Positions 49,280-58,558 of a stretch of 64,000 nucleotides of DNA are shown one piece after another; the first letter of the stretch is position 1; the number at the start of each line of letters is the position of its first letter. The DNA comes from Chitinophagaceae bacterium (lineage in GTDB: Bacteria; Bacteroidota; Bacteroidia; Chitinophagales; Chitinophagaceae): positions 25,728-89,727 of the forward strand of contig CANGNA010000008.1 in the NCBI GenBank assembly GCA_947455215.1, given 5' to 3'. The position numbers and the translations under genes were made by a program. The notes below the pieces were generated by a model. The model was not told where the DNA came from and did not search any database. It was given only the letters and a program-made list of their open reading frames with translations.

Positions 49280-51709
49280 ATGGAAGAACTTAAAACGTCT
49301 GCGCCTGATAAGAGGAAGAAGTCGGAGGATAATGTTTTTAATATTAAATGGGTTGTAACCATTGTGCTGACAATATGGCCGTGGTTGCTTGCCAGTGTGG
49401 TCATATCGCTCATTCTCGGCAACATCAAACTCAGATATGCTACTCCTATATATCGTTCCTCTGCAGAGTTAATGATCAATGACTCTAAGAAGGGAACATC
49501 TTCTGGTCAGGAAGACGTACTTGCGGCGCTCAAGCTTAGCAATACAAGGATAAGTATTGATAACGAGGTAGAGATACTGAAGAGTAGGACCTTGATGGTT
49601 GATGTGGTTAAAAGTTTAAATTTAAACTATAACTATACAATTCCGGGTCGTTTCAAATCCACTATAGTTTACAGTCGTAAGCCGTTTGAACTGGTTATTT
49701 TAGATAGTGTTATCACAGGGGCAGGGTTTTCTGTAGTGCCTGTATCCAACGATTTTTGCCTTCTTTCAACCGGGGCAAAGCACAATGTAAGGGTAAGATA
49801 TGGCGACTCTGTGCTGGTGGGTAACACCTCTTTGGTAGTTTTTAAAACAAACTATTTTTTCAAATCGAAAGTGCGGTACATGGTAAGTGTTTCGCCGGTG
49901 ATCGATGCAGCAAAGCAATATATGCATGCTGTTGATATTAGTCCTAAAGGCAAAGGTACCAGTTGCTTGTCTCTTACCATGCTTGATCCGATACCGGAGC
50001 GTGCGGTGGATGTGATCAACACATTAATGAGGGTTTATAAGCAGCGTAATATCAATAGTCGTACCCTTATCGCCGAACGAACCATGGAGTTCATAGATAA
50101 GCGACTCGGTATTGTGTTCGCAGAACTGTCGGGTGTGGAAGATGAGATAGTTGGCTTTAAACAAAAAAATGAATTGGCAGACATGGCTGCTCAATCCAGT
50201 TCACTTGTGGGAGCCAGCTCGCTTGCATTAGAAAAGTTATCTGCGGCAGAAATAGAGTTAGATGCCATTGCCAGTGTATCGGATTATTTGCAAAAGGCAA
50301 GTAATGATGAGTCGATCATATTGCCGGCGTCCCTGTTGCAAAATGCCGGTATCGCTTCACTATTAAATGATTTTAATTCTATACAGGTTCAGATCCAGAA
50401 CAACCTTATCGTTAATACTGTCGATAACCCTAATGTTAAGAATCTTATAAGGCAAAAGCAGAGTCTGAGAACTAACATCCAGAAGTCGCTTATCGCATCA
50501 AAGCGCGAAGCTCAATTGAAGGTTGACAGGGTAAAAGATGAACTCAATAAGATAAAATCTGACATTAAAGATGTTCCAAACGTAGAACGCATTTATCTGG
50601 ACTATTCAAGGAAGCAGGCTACCAAGCAGGATCTATACGTTTTCTTATTAAAGAAAAGAGAGGAAACGGCCATAGAGAAGTCATCTACTGTTGCTGATGC
50701 CATGATCATAGACGCCGCTATGACTGACGGTTGGCCTGTTGCTCCCAATAGATCAAAAATATTAATGAATGCCCTTCTTATAGGTCTTATCATTCCGTTT
50801 GGATTTGTTTTGTTGCGTCGTGCGCTTAACATCAAGATCATCAGCAAGGGCGATATTGTTCGGGCTACGTCTATTCCTATTGTAGGTGAGATAGGCAATA
50901 ACGTTTCTAAAGAGAGTATTGCGGTGGAGCGTAATGCCCGGACCTTGATAGCAGAACAGTTCAGAGCGTTACGTACGAATTTGCAATACATGCTTACAGA
51001 CAGCGAAAAAAAGACACTGCTTGTCACATCCAGTATGAGTAATGAGGGTAAATCCTTTATTGCAACAAACCTGGCCATTACATTTGCCATGTCTGGTAAG
51101 AAGGTTGTTTTGCTCGAGTTCGACCTCCGTAAGCCGCGTATTTCTAAAACACTGGGTATAGATAACAATAATGGTTTTTCTAACTATGTTATTGGTAATG
51201 CCAGTTACGACAGCGTGATCGTGCCATCGGGTCTGGATGATAATCTGTTTGTGTTACCATCGGGGCCTATTCCGCCCAACCCTGCCGAATTGATCTTGCT
51301 ACCCCAGACACAACGTATGTTTGAGCAGTTGAAGCGAGATTTTGATTACGTCATCATAGATACATCGCCAATCGGGTTGGTTACCGATGCTCAGTTACTT
51401 TATGGCTACGCAGATATATCTTTATATATCGTAAGGCAAGGCTACACCAATAAAGCCCAGCTGGCCATTCCTAATGAGTTGTATGAATCTGGAAAGATGT
51501 CGAAGATCGGCATTGTTGTCAATGACGTTGTTGCCAGCAGAGGATTTGCTTATGGTTATGGATACGAAGAGAACTATGGTTATGGCGGTGGCTACGGTTA
51601 TGGCTATGGTTATGGCTACGGTTATGGTTCTACCTATGGTTCAGGCTATTACATAAACGACAATAAAGGGAAAAAGACTTTTTTTAGCAGATTTAAAAAA
51701 GACAAGTAA
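49280..51709 (+). CDS. Wzc-like chain-length determinant and tyrosine kinase
   Basis: An 809-residue inner-membrane protein. The Wzz domain begins with a TM helix (VVTIVLTIWPWLLASVVISL near residue 20), a long periplasmic coiled coil follows, and a second TM helix (ILMNALLIGLIIPFGFVLLR) lies near 500. The cytoplasmic kinase (BY-kinase) has Walker A SSMSNEGKSF near 578, Walker A' VVLLEFDLRKPR near 615 and Walker B VIIDTSP near 693. The C-terminal 60 residues are a Gly-Tyr repeat tail with about 15 tyrosines, the autophosphorylation sites. Its phosphorylation is presumably reversed by the PHP phosphatase upstream and controls polymer length. Confidence 0.94.
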   Translation: MEELKTSAPDKRKKSEDNVFNIKWVVTIVLTIWPWLLASVVISLILGNIKLRYATPIYRSSAELMINDSKKGTSSGQEDVLAALKLSNTRISIDNEVEILKSRTLMVDVVKSLNLNYNYTIPGRFKSTIVYSRKPFELVILDSVITGAGFSVVPVSNDFCLLSTGAKHNVRVRYGDSVLVGNTSLVVFKTNYFFKSKVRYMVSVSPVIDAAKQYMHAVDISPKGKGTSCLSLTMLDPIPERAVDVINTLMRVYKQRNINSRTLIAERTMEFIDKRLGIVFAELSGVEDEIVGFKQKNELADMAAQSSSLVGASSLALEKLSAAEIELDAIASVSDYLQKASNDESIILPASLLQNAGIASLLNDFNSIQVQIQNNLIVNTVDNPNVKNLIRQKQSLRTNIQKSLIASKREAQLKVDRVKDELNKIKSDIKDVPNVERIYLDYSRKQATKQDLYVFLLKKREETAIEKSSTVADAMIIDAAMTDGWPVAPNRSKILMNALLIGLIIPFGFVLLRRALNIKIISKGDIVRATSIPIVGEIGNNVSKESIAVERNARTLIAEQFRALRTNLQYMLTDSEKKTLLVTSSMSNEGKSFIATNLAITFAMSGKKVVLLEFDLRKPRISKTLGIDNNNGFSNYVIGNASYDSVIVPSGLDDNLFVLPSGPIPPNPAELILLPQTQRMFEQLKRDFDYVIIDTSPIGLVTDAQLLYGYADISLYIVRQGYTNKAQLAIPNELYESGKMSKIGIVVNDVVASRGFAYGYGYEENYGYGGGYGYGYGYGYGYGSTYGSGYYINDNKGKKTFFSRFKKDK
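51553..51650 (+). repeat. GGYTAT-type coding repeat in wzc tail
   Basis: A run of near-identical hexamers (GGTTAT, GGCTAC, GGCTAT) encodes Gly-Tyr repeats. Such arrays can change length by replication slippage in steps of two codons. Confidence 0.8.
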
Positions 51710-51718
51710 CATCCTGAC

Positions 51719-52594
51719 ATGAGCAGCACAACATCTTCTGTTCCCCAAGTTAATGAGGAGCAATGGGACGACATAATTGGAGAACAAAAGGGTAAGGTCA
51801 GACTAAACGTAAAAGAGATTTGGCGATACAGAGACCTCTTGACACTTTTTGTAAAGAGGGACTTTGTAACCGTATACAAGCAAACGATCCTGGGGCCGGT
51901 GTGGTTCCTCATCCAGCCTATATTTACCACGTTGATATATATAGCTGTTTTTGGCCGGGTAGCCAAGCTTACTCCGGCTAATGTGCCACCTATTTTATTC
52001 TATTTGGGTAGTGTTTCTTTGTGGAATTATTTTGCCGATACACTTAATGTAACCTCTAAAACATTTACAGATAATGCTGCAGTTTTCGGTAAGGTGTATT
52101 TCCCAAGAATGATCCTGCCACTATCCAAGGTGGTGTCGGGTCTTATTAAACTTGTGATTCAATTTGGCCTGTTCCTTATTTTCTGGGCATATTTTGTGTT
52201 TGTAAAGCAAACAGTGCATCCTACCTACACAATGATATATATGCCATTTTTCCTGTTGTTGCTGGCGGTTTTAAGCATGGGGGTAGGTATCATTATTACG
52301 TCCCTTACAACAAAATACAGAGATCTTAACTTTCTTATCTCTTTTGCTGTTCAGTTATTGATGTATGCAACGCCGGTAATTTATCCCGTTTCCCTCGTTT
52401 CGTCTAAAAGGCAGATATGGCTTTGGCTCAACCCATTAACGTCTATTTTTGAAGCATTTAAATATTCATTTTTAGGTAAGGGCACGCTTAACTATTTTTG
52501 GTTGGGTTACTCGGCGGTATTTACCATCATTGTTTTCCTCTTTGGCCTGTTGATGTTTAGTCGAGTTGAGCGGAGGTTTATTGATACTGTCTAA
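51719..52594 (+). CDS. ABC-2 type polysaccharide export permease (Wzm-like)
   Basis: A 291-residue inner-membrane permease with six hydrophobic helices (for example FLIQPIFTTLIYIAVFGRVA, LIKLVIQFGLFLIFWAYFVF, FLLLLAVLSMGVGIIITSLT). ILGPVWFLIQP near residue 57 is typical of the ABC-2/TagG group. It lies between wzc and the ATPase, 10 bases before the latter, and moves the lipid-linked polymer or sugar across the inner membrane. Co-occurrence with Wza and Wzc proteins suggests export of capsule rather than O-antigen. Confidence 0.92.
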   Translation: MSSTTSSVPQVNEEQWDDIIGEQKGKVRLNVKEIWRYRDLLTLFVKRDFVTVYKQTILGPVWFLIQPIFTTLIYIAVFGRVAKLTPANVPPILFYLGSVSLWNYFADTLNVTSKTFTDNAAVFGKVYFPRMILPLSKVVSGLIKLVIQFGLFLIFWAYFVFVKQTVHPTYTMIYMPFFLLLLAVLSMGVGIIITSLTTKYRDLNFLISFAVQLLMYATPVIYPVSLVSSKRQIWLWLNPLTSIFEAFKYSFLGKGTLNYFWLGYSAVFTIIVFLFGLLMFSRVERRFIDTV

Positions 52595-52604
52595 ATAAAA
52601 TTAC

Positions 52605-53867
52605 ATGTCAGACAAAGTAGTAATACGTATTGAGAATGTTTCCAAGCAATATCGGCTGGGCCAGGTTGGCACAGGCACTTTGAGTCATGATCTGAAGAGA
52701 TGGTGGGCGCTGACAAGGGGACAGGAAGATCCTTACCTGAAGGTTGGTGTTCAAAACGACAGGACCAAAAAGGCAGAGAGTGACTATGCCTGGGCCGTAC
52801 GCGATATTTCGTTTGACGTGAACCAGGGCGACACCCTGGGAATCATAGGTAAAAATGGTGCAGGAAAGTCCACGTTACTTAAATTATTGTCTCGTGTTAC
52901 CAGCCCAACATTAGGCCGCATCAAGATCCGTGGCCGTATCGCATCGCTGTTGGAAGTAGGAACCGGTTTTAATCCCGAGCTTACGGGTAGGGAAAATATC
53001 TTTCTCAATGGAGCTATTCTTGGCATGACCAAGAAGGAGATAAGCGCGAAATTCGATGAGATCGTTGCATTTGCCGGTGTACAGATGTACATAGATACGC
53101 CTGTAAAAAGGTATTCTTCAGGTATGTATGTTCGCCTTGCGTTTGGTGTGGCGGCTCACCTGGAGCCTGAGATACTGATAGTGGACGAAGTTTTGGCGGT
53201 AGGTGATGCTGAGTTCCAGAAAAAATGCCTTGGCAAAATGAGTGATGTGGCAGGCCATGGACGAACCGTTATTTTTGTGAGTCACAACATGCAGGCCGTT
53301 CAAAGTCTCTGCAAACGCACGGTTTATCTGAATTCAGGCAAGCTTGTAGAAATTGGCGAAACATCGCAGGTGATCAATAATTACTTGAGCAGGGAAGTAA
53401 AGAACTGCCTGAGCAGGGTGTGGGATGAGCATGTATCGAATGGAGAGCATATCAAACTGTTACGCGCCGATATTATTCCAATTGGCAGCGAGGACGGTCA
53501 GATCGCGCTGGAAACATCTGTAAAGGTCCGTGTTGAGTTTATTAATCTTAAGAACATAAAACTTAATCTCAGCTTACTGGTTTACACTACGGCCGGCCTT
53601 TGCGTGTTCAACCTTATTTCTGAGCAGCAGGAAGTGGCCGCGGGTACTGTATGTGTAGGTGAATTGGTTATTCCCGGCGGATTGCTCAATAATGACATGT
53701 ATACTATCGTACTACATTTTGTTAAGAACTACACCGTTAAGTTGCTGACAGTTGAAGATCTGCTATCGTTCGAGGTAATTGAGGCGGAAAGAACCGGCAA
53801 ATGGTTCGGTAAATGGCTGGGTGCTGTGCGGCCCGCGATCGATTTTAATTTAATTCAAAGAATATGA
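52605..53867 (+). CDS. Polysaccharide ABC exporter ATPase with C-terminal domain (Wzt-like)
   Basis: A 420-residue protein. Residues 1-250 form the ATPase: Walker A GIIGKNGAGKSTLLKLL near 80, signature VKRYSSGMYVRLAFG near 168, Walker B EILIVDEVLAVGD near 190 and switch FVSHNMQAV near 228. Residues about 265-420 form a beta-rich C-terminal domain like that of Wzt, which in other species binds the modified polymer end. The stop overlaps the start of the aminotransferase gene by four bases (ATGA). Confidence 0.92.
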   Translation: MSDKVVIRIENVSKQYRLGQVGTGTLSHDLKRWWALTRGQEDPYLKVGVQNDRTKKAESDYAWAVRDISFDVNQGDTLGIIGKNGAGKSTLLKLLSRVTSPTLGRIKIRGRIASLLEVGTGFNPELTGRENIFLNGAILGMTKKEISAKFDEIVAFAGVQMYIDTPVKRYSSGMYVRLAFGVAAHLEPEILIVDEVLAVGDAEFQKKCLGKMSDVAGHGRTVIFVSHNMQAVQSLCKRTVYLNSGKLVEIGETSQVINNYLSREVKNCLSRVWDEHVSNGEHIKLLRADIIPIGSEDGQIALETSVKVRVEFINLKNIKLNLSLLVYTTAGLCVFNLISEQQEVAAGTVCVGELVIPGGLLNNDMYTIVLHFVKNYTVKLLTVEDLLSFEVIEAERTGKWFGKWLGAVRPAIDFNLIQRI

Positions 53868-54940
53868 TTAACGTTACTCGTCCGTTTCTTCCTCCTTTAG
53901 AAGAGTATAATGCCTATACTGCATCTATATGGGAACGAGTGTGGCTTACTAATAACGGCCCCCTGGTCAACCAGCTGGAAGCTTCTTTAAAGCAATACCT
54001 TGGGATGGACCACCTGTTGTTTCTCAGCAACGGTACAATTGCTTTGCAGATAGCTATAAAAGCATTGGACCTGACAGGAGAAATAATTACTACGCCTTTT
54101 TCTTACGTAGCAACAACTTCATCGATAGTATGGGAAAATTGCACTCCCGTATTTGTAGATATAGATCGCAGTTCTCTGAATATCAACCCTGCGCTCATTG
54201 AGGCTGCAATTACAGAAAAAACATCAGCCATCCTGGCCACCCACGTTTTCGGTAATCCTTGTGATATTGACGCGATAGCTCAAATAGCCCGCAAGCATGA
54301 TCTGAAAGTTATTTATGATGCTGCCCATTGTTTTGGAACCACTTACAAGGGCAAAAGCGTTTTTAATTATGGTGATATAAGTACGACAAGCTTTCACGCT
54401 ACCAAACTATTTCATACTACGGAAGGTGGCGCAGTGTTCACTCCATCAGCACAGTTGCATAACAAAATGGCTCAGCTGAGGAACTTTGGACACATAACCC
54501 CTGAGACTTTTGGGGTTGCGGGTATTAACGGCAAAAATTCTGAGTTCCATGCCGCTATGGGACTGTGTAACCTGAAATATATAGACGACATTCTTGCAGA
54601 CCGTAAGCGTGTAGTAGATGCTTACCTGCAACAGCTGGAAGGCCTAAACCTGACCACAATACAAACAACGCCAGATTCCGGCTTCAACTATGCTTACATG
54701 CCTGTTGTATTTGAGAATAATGCAATAACAATGAAGGTAATAAAAGCAATGAACGAGAAGGATATTTACCCTCGCAGGTATTTCTATCCATGCTTGTCTA
54801 CGTTGAATTACGTGAACAAATATGATACGCCCGTTTCAATGGATATATCGCAGCGGATCATCTGCTTGCCGGTATACCATGCTATGCCGCAAGAGATCAT
54901 CGACCAGGTGTGTAGTATTATTGAGGAAACTATATCGTGA
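53864..54940 (+). CDS. DegT/DnrJ-type sugar aminotransferase
   Basis: A 358-residue PLP-dependent aminotransferase that places an amino group on a keto-sugar. The family markers are NGTIALQIAIKALDLTG near residue 50, ATHVFGNPCDIDAIAQIARK near 125, VIYDAAHCFGTTYKG near 147 and the PLP lysine K181 in SFHATKLFHTTEGG. It starts at 53864, overlapping the ATPase stop. It probably acts on a nucleotide-sugar intermediate for this capsule, but the sugar is not defined here and a matching 4,6-dehydratase is not in the window. Confidence 0.92.
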   Translation: MINVTRPFLPPLEEYNAYTASIWERVWLTNNGPLVNQLEASLKQYLGMDHLLFLSNGTIALQIAIKALDLTGEIITTPFSYVATTSSIVWENCTPVFVDIDRSSLNINPALIEAAITEKTSAILATHVFGNPCDIDAIAQIARKHDLKVIYDAAHCFGTTYKGKSVFNYGDISTTSFHATKLFHTTEGGAVFTPSAQLHNKMAQLRNFGHITPETFGVAGINGKNSEFHAAMGLCNLKYIDDILADRKRVVDAYLQQLEGLNLTTIQTTPDSGFNYAYMPVVFENNAITMKVIKAMNEKDIYPRRYFYPCLSTLNYVNKYDTPVSMDISQRIICLPVYHAMPQEIIDQVCSIIEETIS

Positions 54941-54942
54941 TA

Positions 54943-55887
54943 ATGAACAAAAAGGATATTGTTGTAAGTGTATATACGCTGGTCTATAATCATGAGCCTT
55001 TCCTTAAAGAGGCCATAGAGGGCGTTGTCAATCAGCAATGTGACTATACCATTGAGCTGATGCTTGGGGAAGACTGTTCTACCGATAATTCGAGAGCGGT
55101 CATCAGCCACTATGCATCATTATACCCTGATATCGTTAAGCCCATTTTTAATGAAAAGAATATCGGTTACATTGCCAACAGCATTAAACTGATGAAGGCG
55201 TGCAGAGGCAAGTATGTAGCTACAATGGAAGGTGATGATTATTGGATAGACGTACATAAAATCCAGAAACAGGTAGATTTTCTTGAGGCAAACCCCGACT
55301 ATTCGGCTTGTTTCTGCAAAGTGAAATATATAGATGAGCAGGGCAATGAAATGCCTCAGTATCATCCTGCCCCCAAAAAGGACGACCTGGATTTTGCTGA
55401 TATTATTGCCAAGCACTACATACCTACACCGGGATATATTTTCAGGAAAAATCTACCCGACCCTATGCCCGAATTTTATCTCAATGATCCTATAAGCATG
55501 GATCTGCCGATAGAGATAATAGCGGCTGAACAGGGGAAGACAAAATACATGCGCGATGTGATGGCAGTGCATCGTTCGCACGCGGGCGGTATTACAAAAA
55601 ATGCAGAGCAGATAAAGAAGATAGAAGACGGCGAGTTCCTGCTTTATGAAAAAGCCATGCTACATTATGGCAAAAAGTATGAGACGATCTTTTATAATAA
55701 GCTCCGCGAGGTGGCCAGGACGAACATGATATATGGATCGTCTAAGTTCTCCGGAATGGAGCGGATGGCCCATGTAAGGAAATGGACGCGCAGATTCTTA
55801 AAATATTCTCCAGACATCAATAAAAAAGAGTTGTTATATTACTTCTTGTTGATCAATTTTCCGTGGCTGCTAAAATTAAAGAAATAG
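54943..55887 (+). CDS. Glycosyltransferase family 2
   Basis: A 314-residue GT-A enzyme for capsule assembly. The N-terminus VVSVYTLVYNHEPFLKEAIE, the loop LMLGEDCSTDNSRAVI near residue 43 and the metal site MEGDDYWID near 95 are of the type found in Bacteroidetes capsule loci. The start is ATG at 54943; a GTG at 54937 that overlaps the upstream stop as GTGA is an alternative. The sugar is unknown. Confidence 0.88.
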   Translation: MNKKDIVVSVYTLVYNHEPFLKEAIEGVVNQQCDYTIELMLGEDCSTDNSRAVISHYASLYPDIVKPIFNEKNIGYIANSIKLMKACRGKYVATMEGDDYWIDVHKIQKQVDFLEANPDYSACFCKVKYIDEQGNEMPQYHPAPKKDDLDFADIIAKHYIPTPGYIFRKNLPDPMPEFYLNDPISMDLPIEIIAAEQGKTKYMRDVMAVHRSHAGGITKNAEQIKKIEDGEFLLYEKAMLHYGKKYETIFYNKLREVARTNMIYGSSKFSGMERMAHVRKWTRRFLKYSPDINKKELLYYFLLINFPWLLKLKK

Positions 55888-55975
55888 GATTTCTGTAATT
55901 ATCCAGGGGACGGATAAGATCTTTTTTATTGATGGAGGTACAAGATGTGTCATCAGTATTTGAATTTTAAGCAAC

Positions 55976-57229
55976 GTGAAAATTATTATACTCTCACTCA
56001 ACTATCCTCGTAAAGCAGCAACCAGCAGTGGTACCTTCATCCACCAGCAGGTCAAAGCATTGCAGGCATCGGGTGCAGAGTGCCATGTGTTATCGCTATA
56101 TACCTGGTATCCGCCATTCGGCTTGCATAAATATCATAGTTATTGGGACCAGGGATATTGGGAGCGAATGAAAATACTGAATGAGTACGAGGGTGTTAAG
56201 ATACATGCCGTACCCATTTATGTGAAAATGCCAGCCAGGCTTTTCAATGAAACCTATTACGACCGTGCTGTAAACGGATTGGCCAGGTATATAAAGAAGA
56301 CTCCCGAACTGGCAGGGGCGGACTGGATATATGCTCATTTTCTTACCGACATGGGCTATGTTGGCGCCAGGCTTAAAGAAAAACTAAACATAAAAGTAGC
56401 AGCCATAGTTAGGGGTGATGACGTTAACGCGTGGCCCAAAAGTAAGCCTGAGCTGGCCGAACATATAAGGTACTGCTTTGCTCACTGCGATCTGTTGCTG
56501 GCCAACAATAAGGGGCTGGCGAGGCAGGCAATGACATTTGCCAGGGAGATAAAGCCGGATTTTAAAATAGCATATAATGGCATCAACTACCGGGATTTTG
56601 AGGTAAATGCCAGCCTAAAAGATATTGCAGCCATAAGGGCGGAACACGGGTTGCCGGAAAATAAGAAGATAATGTTGTGTATTGCCGGCGCTGAATATAT
56701 GAAAGGTTGGGGCGAGCTGCTACAAGCTGTTGCTGCCAACCGCCAGGCCATGGGAGATTGGCTGTTGCTGGCCATTACCAATAAGGTAGGCCGTGGTGAA
56801 TATTATATAGATGTAGAAGGAAAAGCAAAGGAACTGGGCCTGCAGGATATAGTGGTGGTAAAGAATAAGATGCCTTTTGAAGTTGTAAAACGTTTATACC
56901 CTGCAGTAGATGTTTTTGTACTGCCCTCGTACAGCGAAGGTATATCCAATGCAGTAATGGAGGCCATGGCATCAGGCTGCTGGACGATAACTACCGATGT
57001 GGGTGGACATAGCGAGATCATAGAAAATAATGTAAATGGTTTCCTGATCGCACCTAAGTCGCAAAAGGACCTTGATGACATTCTTTCCTATACGCTGGCC
57101 CATTACGACGAACGGCGCGAGGAGATAGGAAAGGCGGCACGAGCTTCGATGGAACGCCTGGGCGATTATAATTACAATGCGCGCTTGCTGCTGGATATGT
57201 TTGTGTCTCACGATAAAGCGCATAAATAA
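55976..57229 (+). CDS. Glycosyltransferase family 4 (GT-B fold)
   Basis: A 417-residue retaining glycosyltransferase. The N-terminal domain starts MKIIILSLNYPRKAATSSGT and the C-terminal domain has the family motif PSYSEGISNAVMEAMASGCW near residue 315, with the EX7E-type Glu pair. The start is GTG at 55976; no ATG precedes the conserved first strand. The gap of 88 bases to the previous gene is the largest within the operon and may hold a weak internal promoter. Confidence 0.9.
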   Translation: MKIIILSLNYPRKAATSSGTFIHQQVKALQASGAECHVLSLYTWYPPFGLHKYHSYWDQGYWERMKILNEYEGVKIHAVPIYVKMPARLFNETYYDRAVNGLARYIKKTPELAGADWIYAHFLTDMGYVGARLKEKLNIKVAAIVRGDDVNAWPKSKPELAEHIRYCFAHCDLLLANNKGLARQAMTFAREIKPDFKIAYNGINYRDFEVNASLKDIAAIRAEHGLPENKKIMLCIAGAEYMKGWGELLQAVAANRQAMGDWLLLAITNKVGRGEYYIDVEGKAKELGLQDIVVVKNKMPFEVVKRLYPAVDVFVLPSYSEGISNAVMEAMASGCWTITTDVGGHSEIIENNVNGFLIAPKSQKDLDDILSYTLAHYDERREEIGKAARASMERLGDYNYNARLLLDMFVSHDKAHK

Positions 57230-57288
57230 GTGTATTTGCCACATCGGGTGGTAGATAGAGGGAATGATGATAAACGCTGAAAGCAATT

Positions 57289-58548
57289 ATGGCAACAGAG
57301 CAAGGGTATAAGTTGGTGCATGTAACTACGGGAGGAGAATATAAAACCCCTCTTGTAGCCAGCCAATTATTTGACCAGGCCGAATGGCAGACCAAAAATC
57401 ACGATGTGGGCGCGCCTACATCAGTTCATGCCTGGATCATTGGTGCTTTCCGCGAATATTATGATAAGGCTGCACAGGAGAAAGTAAAGAGCTTGCGCAA
57501 CAGGTGTCCTCATGTGGGTATCAGTATGATCAATGGCATCAGCAGGCTGGGCAATTTTCCAATTATACCGCTACTGAAAATAAAGCGCAGGGCACTGGGT
57601 ACGCAACCGGTAATATATCATTGTCGTGGCGAAAAGGCTGCAAGCTGGATGTTGCAACTACGTGAATTTTTTCCCGGCGATAAGGTGGTGCTTGATGTAC
57701 GGGGATACTGGCCGGCAGAAAAGATATATGAGAAGGGTGTTACAGACCCGTCTCTTGCCACCGGCCAGGATCTGAAGGACTACCAGGATGCATTCCACTA
57801 CTTAAAAAGTGCGGTTGGCCGGGTTGATGCGGTAACAACAGTTAGCGCCGCGCTAAGAGACGTTCTGATAAAAGAAACCGGGGCTCCGAAGGATACATTT
57901 GTAGTACCTTGCTGTATATCGACAATAACGGATGATGGCAAGAGAGCCGAGATAAGGAAGGAATGGGGCCTGGCCGAGGATAATGTAGCAGTAGTTTATT
58001 CCGGTACTACAGCGGCATACCAACACCTGGAAGATCTGACCATCCCTTTTATGAAAGAGCTGGCCGCTGCCAATGCTAAGGTAAGGTTGGTATTCTTATC
58101 GTCGCAGATAGATACTATAAAAACGATGTTGACAGCTGCCGGTGTAGATAGTGACAAAGCAGTGCTGAGAAGCTATAAACAAAACGAAGTGGGCTTTGCC
58201 CTTACTGCATGCGATGCGGGGATACTGATACGTAAACCAACGCTGGTAAACAGGGTAGCCAACCCCGTAAAAATAGCAGAGTATATGGGAGCCGGCCTGC
58301 CTATCATAATAGAGAAGGGTGTGGGTGGTGTTGACGATATATTGTTTGAGCGCGAACTGCTTAAGGGCATAGAAATATCGGGCGGCGAGGGTATGGCTGA
58401 TGCGGCGTGCGAAGTAAGTGATTGGATAACTAAGGGATTGGCAACAAAAAGGCGTGACATAAAAGAATACGTAAAGCAGACCTATTTATGGAGCTCTGCG
58501 ATACATGTGAGCAGGAAGATGTACCGTGGCGCCCTGGAAAAAAAATAA
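57289..58548 (+). CDS. Glycosyltransferase, GT4-like
   Basis: A 419-residue protein with a GT-B layout. The second half carries VVYSGTTAAYQHLEDLTIPF near residue 235, LVFLSSQIDTIKT, and a donor-binding region ACDAGILIRKPTLVNRVANP followed by KIAEYMGAGLPIII near 340. It lacks the usual EGxP motif, so the subgroup is uncertain. It lies between another GT4 gene and the asparagine synthetase gene, and its stop is 10 bases before the latter's start. Confidence 0.82.
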   Translation: MATEQGYKLVHVTTGGEYKTPLVASQLFDQAEWQTKNHDVGAPTSVHAWIIGAFREYYDKAAQEKVKSLRNRCPHVGISMINGISRLGNFPIIPLLKIKRRALGTQPVIYHCRGEKAASWMLQLREFFPGDKVVLDVRGYWPAEKIYEKGVTDPSLATGQDLKDYQDAFHYLKSAVGRVDAVTTVSAALRDVLIKETGAPKDTFVVPCCISTITDDGKRAEIRKEWGLAEDNVAVVYSGTTAAYQHLEDLTIPFMKELAAANAKVRLVFLSSQIDTIKTMLTAAGVDSDKAVLRSYKQNEVGFALTACDAGILIRKPTLVNRVANPVKIAEYMGAGLPIIIEKGVGGVDDILFERELLKGIEISGGEGMADAACEVSDWITKGLATKRRDIKEYVKQTYLWSSAIHVSRKMYRGALEKK

Positions 58549-58558
58549 AACAAAGATT

